From NCBI GenBank assembly GCA_020199975.1, contig JAIVJP010000285.1:1-33084 (forward strand): a DNA stretch of 33,084 nucleotides, given 5' to 3'. The stretch comes from Acidobacteriota bacterium (GTDB lineage Bacteria > Acidobacteriota > Blastocatellia > Pyrinomonadales > Pyrinomonadaceae). The notes under the pieces are model-generated. The model did no database searches, had not been told where the DNA came from, and was given only the letters and a program-made list of their open reading frames with translations. A program made the translations under genes and the position numbers. Below, one piece after another: positions 9,380-19,529 of the stretch (its first letter is position 1; the number at the start of each line of letters is the position of its first letter).

Positions 9380-10873
9380 GTGGCAGAAACTTTCCAGCTC
9401 CCACCAACAACGATCCAACAATTCACGCTACCAAATGGTCTTCGCGTCATACTGAGCAAGGATCAGTCTGTTCCTGTAGTCTCCGTCGCCGTTTATTACG
9501 ATGTAGGCTCGCGCAACGAGAAAGAGGGCCGTACCGGGTTCGCCCATCTTTTTGAACACATGATGTTTCAAGGATCGGAGAATGTTCCCAAGGCTGCCCA
9601 CTTTCAGCACATCTTTAATGCAGGCGGAACAATGAATGGCACAACGTCCACCGAGCGCACAAACTACTTTGAAACGCTCCCTGCCAATTATCTTCCCCTG
9701 GCGCTGTGGCTCGAGAGCGATCGCATGCGCTCCTTGAAGGTGACACAGGAGAACCTGGACAACCAGCGCAATGCAGTTCAGGAAGAGAAAAGATTACGTT
9801 ACGATAATCAGCCTTACATCAATGCCTTTCTGCGCATCAATGAGCTGATCTTCAAGAATCCGGCCAATGCACATTCGACCATCGGCTCGATGGAGGATCT
9901 GGACGCTGCTACAATCGACGACGTCCGAGAGTTTTTCCGAGTTTTCTACGCCCCAAATAATGCGGTGCTGAGCATTGTCGGTGATTTCGATGAACAAGAA
10001 GCTCGCGCTTTGGTGGAGAAGTACTTCGAGGAGATTCCCAGCCAGCGCGATCCGCCTCCAGTTGATGTGAACGAATCTGGTGAAGTCGCACGAACTCAGG
10101 AAACCTACTACGACAAGCTTGCACCGGCCCCTGCGTTCGTCCTGGGTTGGAAGATTCCCGCTCGCAGGACTCCAGACTACTACGCGCTTACACTTGCTGC
10201 CGAACTGCTTTTCGAAGGAGATAGCTCGAGGCTCTACCAGAAGCTGGTTAAGGGTGATGAGTCGGTAGTTTCAATTCAGGGGGGCGTAGATGAGCGGCGC
10301 GGGCCATCGGCCTGGTACATTTTCGCGCTGCCAAAACCTGGCGAAGAGGTAGTCGTCATCCGCCAGGAAATCTTTGATGAGATAAAGCGCCTGGGAACGT
10401 TGGGCCCATCCGAGGCGGAGATGGAAAAGCTGCTAAACTCATTGTGCAATGACGCGGTTCGTGGCAGGCAATCAACGATGTATCGCGCGCAACGCATCGC
10501 TGAGTATGCGCTCTATGACGGTGATCCCCATCTAATCGATTCTGAGCTCGATCAGTATTTACGAATCACTGCTGGGGACATCAAGGGTGCAGTCAGTCGC
10601 TTTCTCGATGTCGAGAATCGAGTGGTGCTCGACATCATTCCTGCCGCACTCGTGGGTGAGGAAGCAGAGATGACCGCGGCCGCATCGCCTCTGCCCTCAG
10701 GAGACGCGAAACAGCCCACGGCGCCCGCACCGCAAATACCTCCTCCACAACCGGCTCCCGGTGCAGCGCCGGGGGCGGCCCTGGGGAAAAACGCCCAGGT
10801 TCCTGTTCCGGCACAGCAACCCGCAGACACCACTGAACAGACCGACATCTGCTCAGGACCCTTGCATCCGTAA
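9380..10873 (+). CDS. M16-family zinc peptidase, catalytic subunit
   Basis: 497 aa; GFAHLFEHMMFQGSENV inverted zinc motif (HxxEH), then ...NAVQEEKRLRYDNQP. GTG start; Pro/Ala-rich tail. Confidence 0.9.
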   Translation: MAETFQLPPTTIQQFTLPNGLRVILSKDQSVPVVSVAVYYDVGSRNEKEGRTGFAHLFEHMMFQGSENVPKAAHFQHIFNAGGTMNGTTSTERTNYFETLPANYLPLALWLESDRMRSLKVTQENLDNQRNAVQEEKRLRYDNQPYINAFLRINELIFKNPANAHSTIGSMEDLDAATIDDVREFFRVFYAPNNAVLSIVGDFDEQEARALVEKYFEEIPSQRDPPPVDVNESGEVARTQETYYDKLAPAPAFVLGWKIPARRTPDYYALTLAAELLFEGDSSRLYQKLVKGDESVVSIQGGVDERRGPSAWYIFALPKPGEEVVVIRQEIFDEIKRLGTLGPSEAEMEKLLNSLCNDAVRGRQSTMYRAQRIAEYALYDGDPHLIDSELDQYLRITAGDIKGAVSRFLDVENRVVLDIIPAALVGEEAEMTAAASPLPSGDAKQPTAPAPQIPPPQPAPGAAPGAALGKNAQVPVPAQQPADTTEQTDICSGPLHP

Positions 10874-10875
10874 AA

Positions 10876-12594
10876 ATGACTCCACAGGAATCCTTTCGCC
10901 ACCAGGCGCCCGCGCCCCTGCCTCCCCGACCGATGCACATTCCGCGAGCGTCAGAGACTACGCTGTCGAATGGCCTGACCGTCGTCATAGTTGAGGACTC
11001 CCGGTTGCCGCTGGTCAGTTACCGTCTGGCGTTCCGAGCAGGTGACGCACATGATCCTCCCGAACTGCCCGGGTTGACTGACCTCTTGACGGGACTCTTA
11101 ACGGAGGGCACGGAATCCTTGACGAGCCGGCAAGTTGCCGACGAAGTCGGAAGGATGGGAGCCACGTTGAGTTCCGGAGCAAACTCCGACTACACCACTG
11201 TTGGCGCCTCATCGCTGGCAACTTTTAGTGACAACATCCTCGACCTGATTGCGGATGTAACTTGCAATCCTTCTTTTCCTGAGAACGAGGTCGAACTGAT
11301 CAAGCAAAACACGAAGGAGAGTCTCAGACAGCAGAGAGCCCAGCCATCCTTTCTGGCGACTGAGATGGTCTCGCGGGTAGTTTTTGGCGAACATCCCTAC
11401 TCTGTAATTGCCCCTACCCTGGAATCGCTCCACGCAACCACGCGAGAAAGAATTGTCAAGTTTCACCGGTCAAAGTTCTTGCCTAACAATGCTGTGTTTG
11501 TCATAGCAGGTGACGTTCGATCTGATGTCCTCCTCAAAAGGATCGAGGGTTTGTTAGGGGATTGGCAGCCTGGGGAACTGCCAAGGGATGATTTCCCTGC
11601 CCCTCCCTCCCGTGCGTCTCGCTCGGCGTATCTCGTGGACCGGCCAGGTTCCGCTCAGTCAAATATCGTGATTGCCAATACTGGAATAACGCGCACTAGT
11701 CCGGATTATTTTCCGATGTTGGTCATGCACACGGTTTTGGGAGCTAATGCTTCCTCGCGGCTCTTCATGAACCTGCGCGAGGAGAAGGGTTACACCTACG
11801 GCGCTTATTCAAGTCTCGATGCGCGCCGCACAGCGGGAACTTTTCGCGCCAGCGCGGAGGTTCGAACACCTGTTACCGGCGATTCGCTGAAGGAGTTTTT
11901 CTACGAGTTGGATAGAATTCGCACCGAACCCGTGTCGGAGAAAGAGGTTATAGACGCTAAGTCGTATCTAACCGGAGTCTTTCCTCTTCGCCTGGAAACT
12001 CAGGAAGGTCTGATCGACCAGTTGGTACAGATAAAAATGTTCGGGTTGCCTGACGATTATCTGGAGACTTACCGGCAACAAATTCAGGCGGTGACTATTG
12101 AAGAAATTCAAGCAGTGGCGGCGACGTATGTGAGGCCTGACGAGGCTGCGATTGTCATTGTTGGGGATGGTGCTGAAGTTCTAGAGCAAGTAAAGCCCTA
12201 TACCGACGCGATTGAACTCTACAATACTGCTGGCAAGCGCAAGGAAAAACCTTCTGCGCCCTTAGACCCCACGGGCGAAAGCGATGTGGCACTCATCGTA
12301 GGCGACTGGACGATAGACATTCAAACGCCGTTTGGACAAAATATTCCCGCCACTCTCAAAGTCTGGCAAACAGAAGCCGGACTGGGCGGGAGCATTTCAT
12401 CCGAGATGGGTGATGCGAATATAGTTTCGGCGGCACTCGCCGGCAATTCATTCGCGGCTACATTATCGTTCGAAATGGGCGGTCAGGCGTTGGAAGCTAA
12501 GATTGCTGGTGAAGTTGACGCAACGCAGATGGACGGAAGCCTCAGCCTGCAAGATTCACCTGAGTTGCCATTCACTGGCACCAAAACATCCTAG
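10876..12594 (+). CDS. M16-family peptidase, non-catalytic partner, with extra C-terminal beta domain
   Basis: 572 aa; M16 fold (SNGLTVVIVEDSRLPLVSYRLAFRAGDAHD; NLREEKGYTYGAYSSLDARRTAGTF) without HxxEH. C-terminal ~105 aa (VALIVGDWTIDIQTPFGQNIPATLKVWQTEAGLGGSISSEMG...) is additional. Starts 2 nt after the previous stop. Confidence 0.88.
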   Translation: MTPQESFRHQAPAPLPPRPMHIPRASETTLSNGLTVVIVEDSRLPLVSYRLAFRAGDAHDPPELPGLTDLLTGLLTEGTESLTSRQVADEVGRMGATLSSGANSDYTTVGASSLATFSDNILDLIADVTCNPSFPENEVELIKQNTKESLRQQRAQPSFLATEMVSRVVFGEHPYSVIAPTLESLHATTRERIVKFHRSKFLPNNAVFVIAGDVRSDVLLKRIEGLLGDWQPGELPRDDFPAPPSRASRSAYLVDRPGSAQSNIVIANTGITRTSPDYFPMLVMHTVLGANASSRLFMNLREEKGYTYGAYSSLDARRTAGTFRASAEVRTPVTGDSLKEFFYELDRIRTEPVSEKEVIDAKSYLTGVFPLRLETQEGLIDQLVQIKMFGLPDDYLETYRQQIQAVTIEEIQAVAATYVRPDEAAIVIVGDGAEVLEQVKPYTDAIELYNTAGKRKEKPSAPLDPTGESDVALIVGDWTIDIQTPFGQNIPATLKVWQTEAGLGGSISSEMGDANIVSAALAGNSFAATLSFEMGGQALEAKIAGEVDATQMDGSLSLQDSPELPFTGTKTS

Positions 12595-12664
12595 CCAACG
12601 GCTGCCGCGCGATCGCAGGCGGGCTTTCACCAACACTTTTTTCGGAGATCAAGACCAAAAAGCC

Positions 12665-12689
12665 GCCCGGCACATTGCGCATGCCGGGC
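12665..12689 (-). terminator. Candidate rho-independent terminator (minus strand)
   Basis: 8-bp stem GCCCGGCA/TGCCGGGC with 9-nt loop; on the minus strand it is followed by GGCTTTTTGG. Sits ~140 nt past the 12828 stop. Confidence 0.45.
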
Positions 12690-12827
12690 GAAATGACAGG
12701 AGGAACCGAGTGTTAGTCGTTGGATCCGGTCGCTACCGCGGTTCTGTAGTGAGCGGCGACGACGTTGCAGGCGTTAAAGGCGTATCGTTAAGGGGGCTGA
12801 GTTTTGACACTTGTTTAGCTCCTGCAC

Positions 12828-13820
12828 TCACCTTTCATACCGCAGAATCATCCCATCACCGCCCACAGCCCAGCCGATCTTCTTACTAAAGTGGAGTGCA
12901 AACAGGTTCTTCTTAATAGTGGATTCCTGCTGGATCCAGGACACTCCGGCGTCGTCGCTGCGCAGAATTGTGCCGGCACGTCCCACAGCCCACCCTTCAT
13001 CGTCACTCAAAAACTCGACGCTGAGCAACGTGGAACGTATTCCCGCGGTCACCGGCGTCCAGGTGATGCCACCGTCGGTTGTCCTCAAAATAGTGCCCCG
13101 CTCGCCCACAGCCCAGCCTCTCTTATCGTTGCGAAATTCCGTGTGGAAGAGCGTCGCAGTGGTTCCTGACGTCTGCCGGTTCCAGGTGTGGCCACCATCG
13201 ACCGTGTTGATGATCGTTCCCTCAGCCCCTACAATCCAGCCGCGGCGGTCGTTGTCGAAATCAATGTGGATTAACTCCGAACCGGTGGGCGCGCGCTGCC
13301 GTTGCCACGTTTCCCCTTCGTTATTGGTATAAACAAGAATGCTGTCGATTACTCGATCTAGCTTGCTTACTGAACCCACTACCCAGCCCTTCTTCTTGCT
13401 GGAAAAGCGAACGCTGTAGAGTTCTACAGTAGCCCCATCGAACTCGCTCGGAAGAAAACGACGCGACTCGCTCCACCGCGTTCCATTGTCACGAGTTACG
13501 AATATCGTGTTGCCGGCGATCAGAAATCCGTCCTCCTTATCGCGGAAATAGATATCGTTAATTGCGTCAGTAGTTCCCACGCTCTGCTGGACCCACGTGC
13601 GCCCGCCATCATCAGTACGACCAAGAAAACCGTTGTCGCCACCTACCCAGCCTCGTTTGCTATCCAGAAAAAACACCGTATTCAGATCCTCGGTCGCAGA
13701 TGAGATTTTGGTTGCGATCCAACCCTGCTGTGCGAGTGTAGCAAACGCTGTAGCCAGCAGAACGAGGAATGCTAGCGAGCATTGTGTCACGCCATGCTTA
13801 TTTTGAGATGTCATTCTCAC
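12828..13820 (-). CDS. Secreted YCF48/BNR-type beta-propeller protein
   Basis: Repeats of GWAVGxxGTILRTTDGGxTW type across the protein (GWVGGDNGFLGRTDDGGRTW, GWIVGAEGTIINTVDGGHTW, GWAVGERGTILRTTDGGITW, GWAVGRAGTILRSDDAGVSW). Confidence 0.85.
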   Translation of the reverse strand: MRMTSQNKHGVTQCSLAFLVLLATAFATLAQQGWIATKISSATEDLNTVFFLDSKRGWVGGDNGFLGRTDDGGRTWVQQSVGTTDAINDIYFRDKEDGFLIAGNTIFVTRDNGTRWSESRRFLPSEFDGATVELYSVRFSSKKKGWVVGSVSKLDRVIDSILVYTNNEGETWQRQRAPTGSELIHIDFDNDRRGWIVGAEGTIINTVDGGHTWNRQTSGTTATLFHTEFRNDKRGWAVGERGTILRTTDGGITWTPVTAGIRSTLLSVEFLSDDEGWAVGRAGTILRSDDAGVSWIQQESTIKKNLFALHFSKKIGWAVGGDGMILRYER

Positions 13821-14015
13821 TCACCCAGGTGCAACTAAGAGCCCGCTGCCAGACAGCCGCGCCCGGAACTAGTCAATGCGTCGGAATCCGGTCGGTGGCT
13901 CGATGGTTTGATATTCTGACTTTGTACATTATTTCCGGCTTGCAATACAAATTGGGCCACGCATTCGAGTCTTATGAATGCATGGCAAAGTGGTTGGCCG
14001 TACGGCACGAGCGTT

Positions 14016-16229
14016 CTATTGACCTGCCGCCGTGATGCGGTAAACCATTCCTTCGAAGACCACGACCATGCGCTCGCCCAGGGCGAAAAAGTCTGCGAGG
14101 CGAGGCTTCTGTTTCAGCAACGCAAAGTAGTCGTCGCTGCCGAATCTCATCGTATTCTCCGGCAAACGGGCTTCGGGCTTAAACTCCGCGTCAGTCCAAA
14201 CGCCTTCACGCAGATAGAAAGTCTTACCCCCCACAGTCCTAACCGCGGACGAGAGAGAGTCTCGATCGAAACGGTCGGCCTCCTGCTGTTGACGCGAGCG
14301 CTTGCTTTGCTGCACGCCTGCAATGCCGGTCGTGGCCCGCGCGTCAGCGGCCCTCATGGGCGACGGGGGCGGTGGAGCATTCGCAGCTATCCGTCCTCCC
14401 CCGAGGGTGATGCCGGTGGTTGAAGTCCGCGTAACGTCCTGAACCTGGGCATTGGGTTCAAGTGCAAGATATGAAGTGTACGGCGTAACGATGCCGTAGC
14501 GGGTTCCCAGATCCACAATCTCGTCACGGAGCTCCCTTTGCTCACCGTTCGTGCGAATCTGCTCCATTAACCAGCCAACTCGGCGCGTGGCCCAGAGACG
14601 CGGCAAAAAGTCGTTCGAGTCTGCTCGCAGGGGAAAACGAAGATTGTTGTAGAGGTAGTTTCTGTTCGCACCGCCCGCTTTGCCGCTCAACTGCAACCGC
14701 ACGAAATCCATGTCGATGGCATTGCTGTAACGGCCGATAAGCGTAATCTGCGAACCTCGAAAAAGATCGGGAAGCTCTCGAGGGTAAACAAGATCCGTTT
14801 GAACTCCGGACATGTCGAGCCGCAGATCAGTAAGCACCGGATAGTTTACCTTGGCGAAGAAGTTTGAGACTCTGACTTCGAGATCTTCTTGCGGCTCGAC
14901 GTAATCGGCAACACCGCCGGTTTCAGCCGCAAGTTTGTCGAGTAAAGCCGTGTTGACGTCGTACCCAACACCGAAAGTGAAAAGACGCAGGCCCGGTATC
15001 CGCGCTGTACGCGCGTTGTCCAGGATCCGGGTGGGGTTCGTCTCCCCAACAGTCGGCAACCCATCAGTCATGAAGATTAAAGTTCTGGGACGATTATTTG
15101 CTTCAAACTGCCGCATTCCGACGAGTATTGCTTGATTGATATTCGTACCGCCAACAGGCCGTAGCGATTGCACAAAACTCTCGCCCCGCTTGCGTCCCTG
15201 TTCATCGGCTGGAATCATCTTCATTTCCATCAGCCGTTCTTCCCCGGCGAACGAGACTACGTTGAAACGGTCCTGAGGACGGAGAATTCTGATTCCGTAA
15301 AGCAAAGCCGCCCGGGCTTTTTCCATCTTCCCTGCTTCAGCCATCGAGCCGGACGTGTCCAGCACAAAGACAATGTCCTTGGCTGCGTATTCCTGTTCCG
15401 ACCAGTCGTCTTTCGGCGAAATCATTAACAGGAAGTAACCATCTTTGCTTACGTCGCGATGCGTCAGGAGCGTTACGCCAAAGTCCTCGTCCGAGCGCGT
15501 ATAGAAGAGTTGAAAATCCTGCGGCTCTTTGCCGGCCTGGGCTTCGAACGAGACAACTGAACGGCGCTCCCCATCGCGCTTAACCTCGACTGCATGGGTG
15601 GGCGAATAGATGTTGCGCAGCGGTTCTTTGCTTTCCAGCTCGATGCGTCCAGAGACAGAGCCGATCTGAGTCGTCTGGCGACCGCTGCCAAGGGGATAGC
15701 GATAGGCGACTGTTCCCGATTCAGCTTTCAGGGCCTGAGTGTAGGTAAGTTCAAGTTTCTTGTCTGAACGCGGCGAGATCGGAAAGATGCTGGCTTGAAA
15801 AAGGTCTTTGCCCGCGTATTCCAGCAGTCCCGGATCCCGCTGTCGTCTGACAATCTCATCATAGATACGCCGAGCTTCTTCGCGTGACCGAACCTCGCCC
15901 ACAAGGCGCCGGTCGCCGTCCCAAATAGCAAACTCAACGATGGAAGCCGACTCGGGAATCGGGAACAAGTACGTGCCTTCGAGCGTCGCATCCGTGTCGT
16001 TGCGGAAGACCTGTTCGAGATGGGTGGTGGCCACTTGCGAGAGAATTTTGGTATCAATCTTGATGGATTTAATCGGCAGCGTGCGGGGCATAGTAACTGG
16101 TGGGACAGGACGGGGTGGTGGAGGGCAGCGCTCGCAAGGTCCCGGCACAATTACGCCCTGACCGTTGGCCGTCGAGGCGGTCAGACAAAGTAATAGCAGG
16201 CTGAAAGGCACAAATGTTCTAGTTCGCAT
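14016..16229 (-). CDS. VIT domain plus VWA domain secreted protein
   Basis: 737 aa; VIT-like N-terminal region (THLEQVFRNDTDATLEGTYLFPIPESASIVEFAIWDGDRRLVGEV...ARRIYDEIVRRQRDPGLLEY) and VWA (DIVFVLDTSGSMAEAGKMEKAR...GGTNINQAIL...IFMTDGLPTVGE). Confidence 0.9.
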   Translation of the reverse strand: MRTRTFVPFSLLLLCLTASTANGQGVIVPGPCERCPPPPRPVPPVTMPRTLPIKSIKIDTKILSQVATTHLEQVFRNDTDATLEGTYLFPIPESASIVEFAIWDGDRRLVGEVRSREEARRIYDEIVRRQRDPGLLEYAGKDLFQASIFPISPRSDKKLELTYTQALKAESGTVAYRYPLGSGRQTTQIGSVSGRIELESKEPLRNIYSPTHAVEVKRDGERRSVVSFEAQAGKEPQDFQLFYTRSDEDFGVTLLTHRDVSKDGYFLLMISPKDDWSEQEYAAKDIVFVLDTSGSMAEAGKMEKARAALLYGIRILRPQDRFNVVSFAGEERLMEMKMIPADEQGRKRGESFVQSLRPVGGTNINQAILVGMRQFEANNRPRTLIFMTDGLPTVGETNPTRILDNARTARIPGLRLFTFGVGYDVNTALLDKLAAETGGVADYVEPQEDLEVRVSNFFAKVNYPVLTDLRLDMSGVQTDLVYPRELPDLFRGSQITLIGRYSNAIDMDFVRLQLSGKAGGANRNYLYNNLRFPLRADSNDFLPRLWATRRVGWLMEQIRTNGEQRELRDEIVDLGTRYGIVTPYTSYLALEPNAQVQDVTRTSTTGITLGGGRIAANAPPPPSPMRAADARATTGIAGVQQSKRSRQQQEADRFDRDSLSSAVRTVGGKTFYLREGVWTDAEFKPEARLPENTMRFGSDDYFALLKQKPRLADFFALGERMVVVFEGMVYRITAAGQ

Positions 16230-16308
16230 GTTGTCCTCAACTCAAAGAAATATCGCAGTGAACCGCTGCCTTACGTGAGGTAGAACGTACTAGACGTGCT
16301 TTCTTGCG

Positions 16309-17580
16309 TCAGTATAGTTCCCGCAGGCGCTCGTTAGAGATGGCCACTATCGTTACATACACAATGATTGCCAGTCCGCCCGCCGCCAAAGCGACTGGCG
16401 CGCCAAATCGATGGGAAACGACTCCGGCGATCAGATTGCCTATTGGCATCGTACCGACGAATGAGAGAATGAACATGCTCATAACCCGACCGCGCATCTG
16501 ATCGGTCACAAGTTTTTGCAGCAGCGTGTTAGCGACGGCCACGGAGGTTACGATCGAAAATCCCACCCCGAAGAGAAAGATTAGCGATATTGCGAGATTG
16601 GTCGAGAGTGCAAAACAGATCAAACAAACCCCGAAAGAGAATGCACCACCTAACACATACCAGCCTTTCCGCTGAAAGTCACCCAGGTAAGCCAGCAGTA
16701 ACGCGGCGAAAAAAGCCCCCGCTCCTGCGATACCCATCATCCAGGCGAGCCCGGACTCTTCAAGTTCGAAAATGTCGCGAGCGAAGATTGGCACCAGAGT
16801 TAGGTAAGGAGCACCGAACAGGCTGGTTACTGCTGAGATCGAGAGCAGCGAAAACACTCGCGGACGATTGCGCACATAGCGGAAGCCCTCGATCAAATCG
16901 CGCCAAAGCGCGCGGCGGTCCTTGACGGAATGAGTAGGGCCCTTGCTTTTGTCGAAGTGGACCAGGTTGAGAGCGATCACTACTGCGATGAACGAGAGTC
17001 CATTAGCATAGAAACATCCCGCCAAGCCGAAGAACTTGAATCCCAAACCTGCAAACACTGGCCCGATGACCCGCGAAAGCTGAAACTGCGAAGAGTTGAG
17101 CGCCACCGCATTGGCCAGATCTTCGCGACCGACCAGGTCGTAGGTCATTGCCTGGTAGGAAGGGCCGGCGAGAGCCATGCAACATCCGGTTATGAAGGAG
17201 AACCCGAGAATCATCCAGACGTTTACCGAGTTTGTCCCAACTAGTATCGCTAGAGCGAAAGCGGCCACGCCGGCAACAACCTGCGTATAAAGGAGCAGCC
17301 GGCGGCGATCGACAATATCCGCGAATACCCCGCCGGCAAGAGTAAGGAAGAACCCGGGCGCTGTGGCCATGAAGCCGTCAAGGCCCAGCCAAAATGCTGA
17401 ATTCGTGAGTTGTAGCACGAGCCATCCCTGAGCGACGGCTTGCATCCACGTGCCCACATTGGAAAGAAAGGCCCCAACCCAGAACCGGCGATAGTTGCGA
17501 TGCGAGAGCGCTCGGAACATACCGCTGCGCGGGCGAACTGGTGGTGAAACGATCTCTGCCTGCACGGCGTTTTCAGACAT
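16309..17580 (-). CDS. MFS transporter (MFS_3 / EntS-like)
   Basis: 423 aa, about 12 TM; N-terminal LSHRNYRRFWVGAFLSNVGTWMQAVAQGWLVLQLTNSAFWLGL typical of this MFS subfamily. Confidence 0.88.
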   Translation of the reverse strand: MSENAVQAEIVSPPVRPRSGMFRALSHRNYRRFWVGAFLSNVGTWMQAVAQGWLVLQLTNSAFWLGLDGFMATAPGFFLTLAGGVFADIVDRRRLLLYTQVVAGVAAFALAILVGTNSVNVWMILGFSFITGCCMALAGPSYQAMTYDLVGREDLANAVALNSSQFQLSRVIGPVFAGLGFKFFGLAGCFYANGLSFIAVVIALNLVHFDKSKGPTHSVKDRRALWRDLIEGFRYVRNRPRVFSLLSISAVTSLFGAPYLTLVPIFARDIFELEESGLAWMMGIAGAGAFFAALLLAYLGDFQRKGWYVLGGAFSFGVCLICFALSTNLAISLIFLFGVGFSIVTSVAVANTLLQKLVTDQMRGRVMSMFILSFVGTMPIGNLIAGVVSHRFGAPVALAAGGLAIIVYVTIVAISNERLRELY

Positions 17581-17669
17581 GCCACATTGTTCTTACCATG
17601 CGAATCGAGAAGCTTCAAAGAGATGGATAAATGAGAAGCCAGAACGGGGGACGTGGTCCTTTCCGCTTA

Positions 17670-17807
17670 CAGGTTGCTGAAAATATGGTGAGCCCAATAG
17701 AAGCGGCAACGCGATCCACGAAATCACATGAAATAACTCGAATTAAGGCATCCATTTCGTGAGGTTTCGTGTAGTCTTATGGATCGTATTAGTTTTTCAG
17801 CAGCCCG
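17670..17807. repeat. Candidate 138-bp MITE-like segment with imperfect terminal inverted repeats
   Basis: Left end CAGGTTGCTGAAAA (17670-17683); right end TTTTCAGCAGCCCG (17794-17807), whose reverse complement is CGGGCTGCTGAAAA (12/14 match). No ORF inside. Confidence 0.4.
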
Positions 17808-18647
17808 CTAAGCGTTCCCCTGCTCGCGTTTTGATTCTCGGCGCCATGAGGAGAGCGAACCACCTGTGCCGCCGCGCCTTTCAGCCACTATCTCGGCCAG
17901 AATCGCCAGCGCCACTTCTTCAGGCGTGACCGCGCCGATGTCAAGACCGACCGGAGCGTGCACCTTTCGCAACTTCTCTGACTCAGCACCCACTTCGCGC
18001 AACCGATTGAGAACTATATTCGTTCGCCGCTTACTCCCGATTAGTCCCACGTAATCCGCGTCAGTAGTGATCACGGCCCGCAGGCACTCCTCGTCCTCAT
18101 TGTGGCCGCGGGTCACTACTGCCACTGAGATACCACGGCCGTTCCCAACCGCCTGACGCACTGCATCATTCCAATTTTCGGCGGCTATCAACTCGATACG
18201 GTCTTCTGGAAAACGATCGCGAACGACAAAGTCGGCACGGTCATCAATCAACGTGGCTTTGTAACCGGTAAGACTTGCCATGCGAGCGAGTGCGGCGCCA
18301 ACGTGGCCGGCGCCGCAAATCACCAAGCGCGGTTCTGGCTGTAGGCGCTCGAACAAAATACTCGCCTCGGCCCACTCGGTCAGCTCGGGAGCAAGGTCCC
18401 GGACTTGAAATAGATTGGCTTCGTCTCGGGCTGCCAGGAACTTAGTCGCCCATTGCGCTACAGCTTTATCGAGGGCTACATCGCCGAAGCTGCCAACTGC
18501 CGGGCCCGATTCTGGAACAAGTATCTTGGTGCCGACGTTTTTGGGAGCACTGGTTAGCGTAGCGAGCGCTGCGATCGAGCCTTCGTTCATTACGTGCTCA
18601 ATCGCGTCGAGGAGAAGCGCGATTGGCGGTTCGTTTGGCTCCGGCAT
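17808..18647 (-). CDS. XdhC/CoxI-family protein with Rossmann domain
   Basis: 279 aa; RLVICGAGHVGAALARMASLTGYKATLIDDRADF ... YVGLIGSKRRTNIVLNRLREVG ... HAPVGLDIGAVTPEEVALAILAEIVAERRGG. Confidence 0.88.
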   Translation of the reverse strand: MPEPNEPPIALLLDAIEHVMNEGSIAALATLTSAPKNVGTKILVPESGPAVGSFGDVALDKAVAQWATKFLAARDEANLFQVRDLAPELTEWAEASILFERLQPEPRLVICGAGHVGAALARMASLTGYKATLIDDRADFVVRDRFPEDRIELIAAENWNDAVRQAVGNGRGISVAVVTRGHNEDEECLRAVITTDADYVGLIGSKRRTNIVLNRLREVGAESEKLRKVHAPVGLDIGAVTPEEVALAILAEIVAERRGGTGGSLSSWRRESKREQGNA

Positions 18648-18667
18648 TCGGATGGTTAGAACGGAGG

Positions 18668-18988
18668 TTACTTAGAGCGTGTCGCAGGGGGCGTAGGGGT
18701 CCCAAGAGTCTTGGCGAGGCCAACTGCTACCGCAGCACGGCGGAGAAGCCACAATGGCCCAACCAATAGGTAGACAGGGTTCTTGAAAAACGCCGGTTGA
18801 TTACCTTCGATCCCATGGCCAAGAAATTGGAGAATCCAGCCTACGACGAATAGTGTCGATGCCCAGCGCCAATTGAAGAAGAATAGCGGCAGCGAAATCA
18901 CAATCATTGGAATCCCGATGCTGTGACAGAGTTTATTCATCGGGTGCTGATGCTTGGCTCGGTAATTTTGGAGAAAGGATTCGGACAT
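18668..18988 (-). CDS. DUF962 / Mpo1-like membrane protein
   Basis: FLQNYRAKHQHPMNKLCHSIGIPMIVISLPLFFFNWR...GWILQFLGHGIEGNQPAFFKNPVYLLVGPLWLLRRA is the YGL010w/Mpo1-like pattern. Confidence 0.85.
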   Translation of the reverse strand: MSESFLQNYRAKHQHPMNKLCHSIGIPMIVISLPLFFFNWRWASTLFVVGWILQFLGHGIEGNQPAFFKNPVYLLVGPLWLLRRAAVAVGLAKTLGTPTPPATRSK

Positions 18989-19031
18989 TTTCAGCCTTTG
19001 AAGACGTTGACTGACTCAGTAGGTTCGGAAA

Positions 19032-19164
<133 letters not shown>

Positions 19165-19171
19165 TCCGTCC

Positions 19172-19507
19172 TCACCTCAGATCCCCGATCACATCGATAA
19201 AGATATCCATCGTTCCCCCGCAGACCATTCCTTCTTCGCTTGCCTCTTCGGCGGTAAGCGAAAAATGGCGCAGCGCTGACTTGCCCGAGCGCATGGCCTC
19301 GCGCGCTTCCGACCAGACCTCTGCCTCGATGCAGCCGCCACCAACCGTGCCGGCAACGTCGCCACTTTCGAGGAATAGCATCTTGGCGCCGCGCTGCTGC
19401 GGAGTTGAACCCCGAGTGTTGGCCACGGTCGCAACTACCACGCGCTCGCCACGCTCCTTCGCGTCACTGATCATTCGGTAAAGGTCGCCTTGCGCAATCG
19501 TTCCCAT
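19172..19507 (-). CDS. Stand-alone XdhC/CoxI N-terminal-domain protein
   Basis: 111 aa; VVVATVANTRGSTPQQRGAKMLFLESGDVAGTVGGGCIEAEVWSEA...GMVCGGTMDIFIDVI; no Rossmann domain. Confidence 0.85.
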   Translation of the reverse strand: MGTIAQGDLYRMISDAKERGERVVVATVANTRGSTPQQRGAKMLFLESGDVAGTVGGGCIEAEVWSEAREAMRSGKSALRHFSLTAEEASEEGMVCGGTMDIFIDVIGDLR

Positions 19508-19529
19508 GTTCAGCAGTGTTCGTAAGAAA

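Noticed and set aside
10676-10860. Pro/Ala-rich tail of the first M16 peptidase as a possible novel domain
   Set aside because: Low-complexity linker-type sequence; no evidence of a folded domain.
12828-13820. Repeated segments in the YCF48 gene as a mobile or tandem DNA repeat
   Set aside because: Explained by the ~40-50-aa blades of a beta-propeller; DNA copies are diverged.
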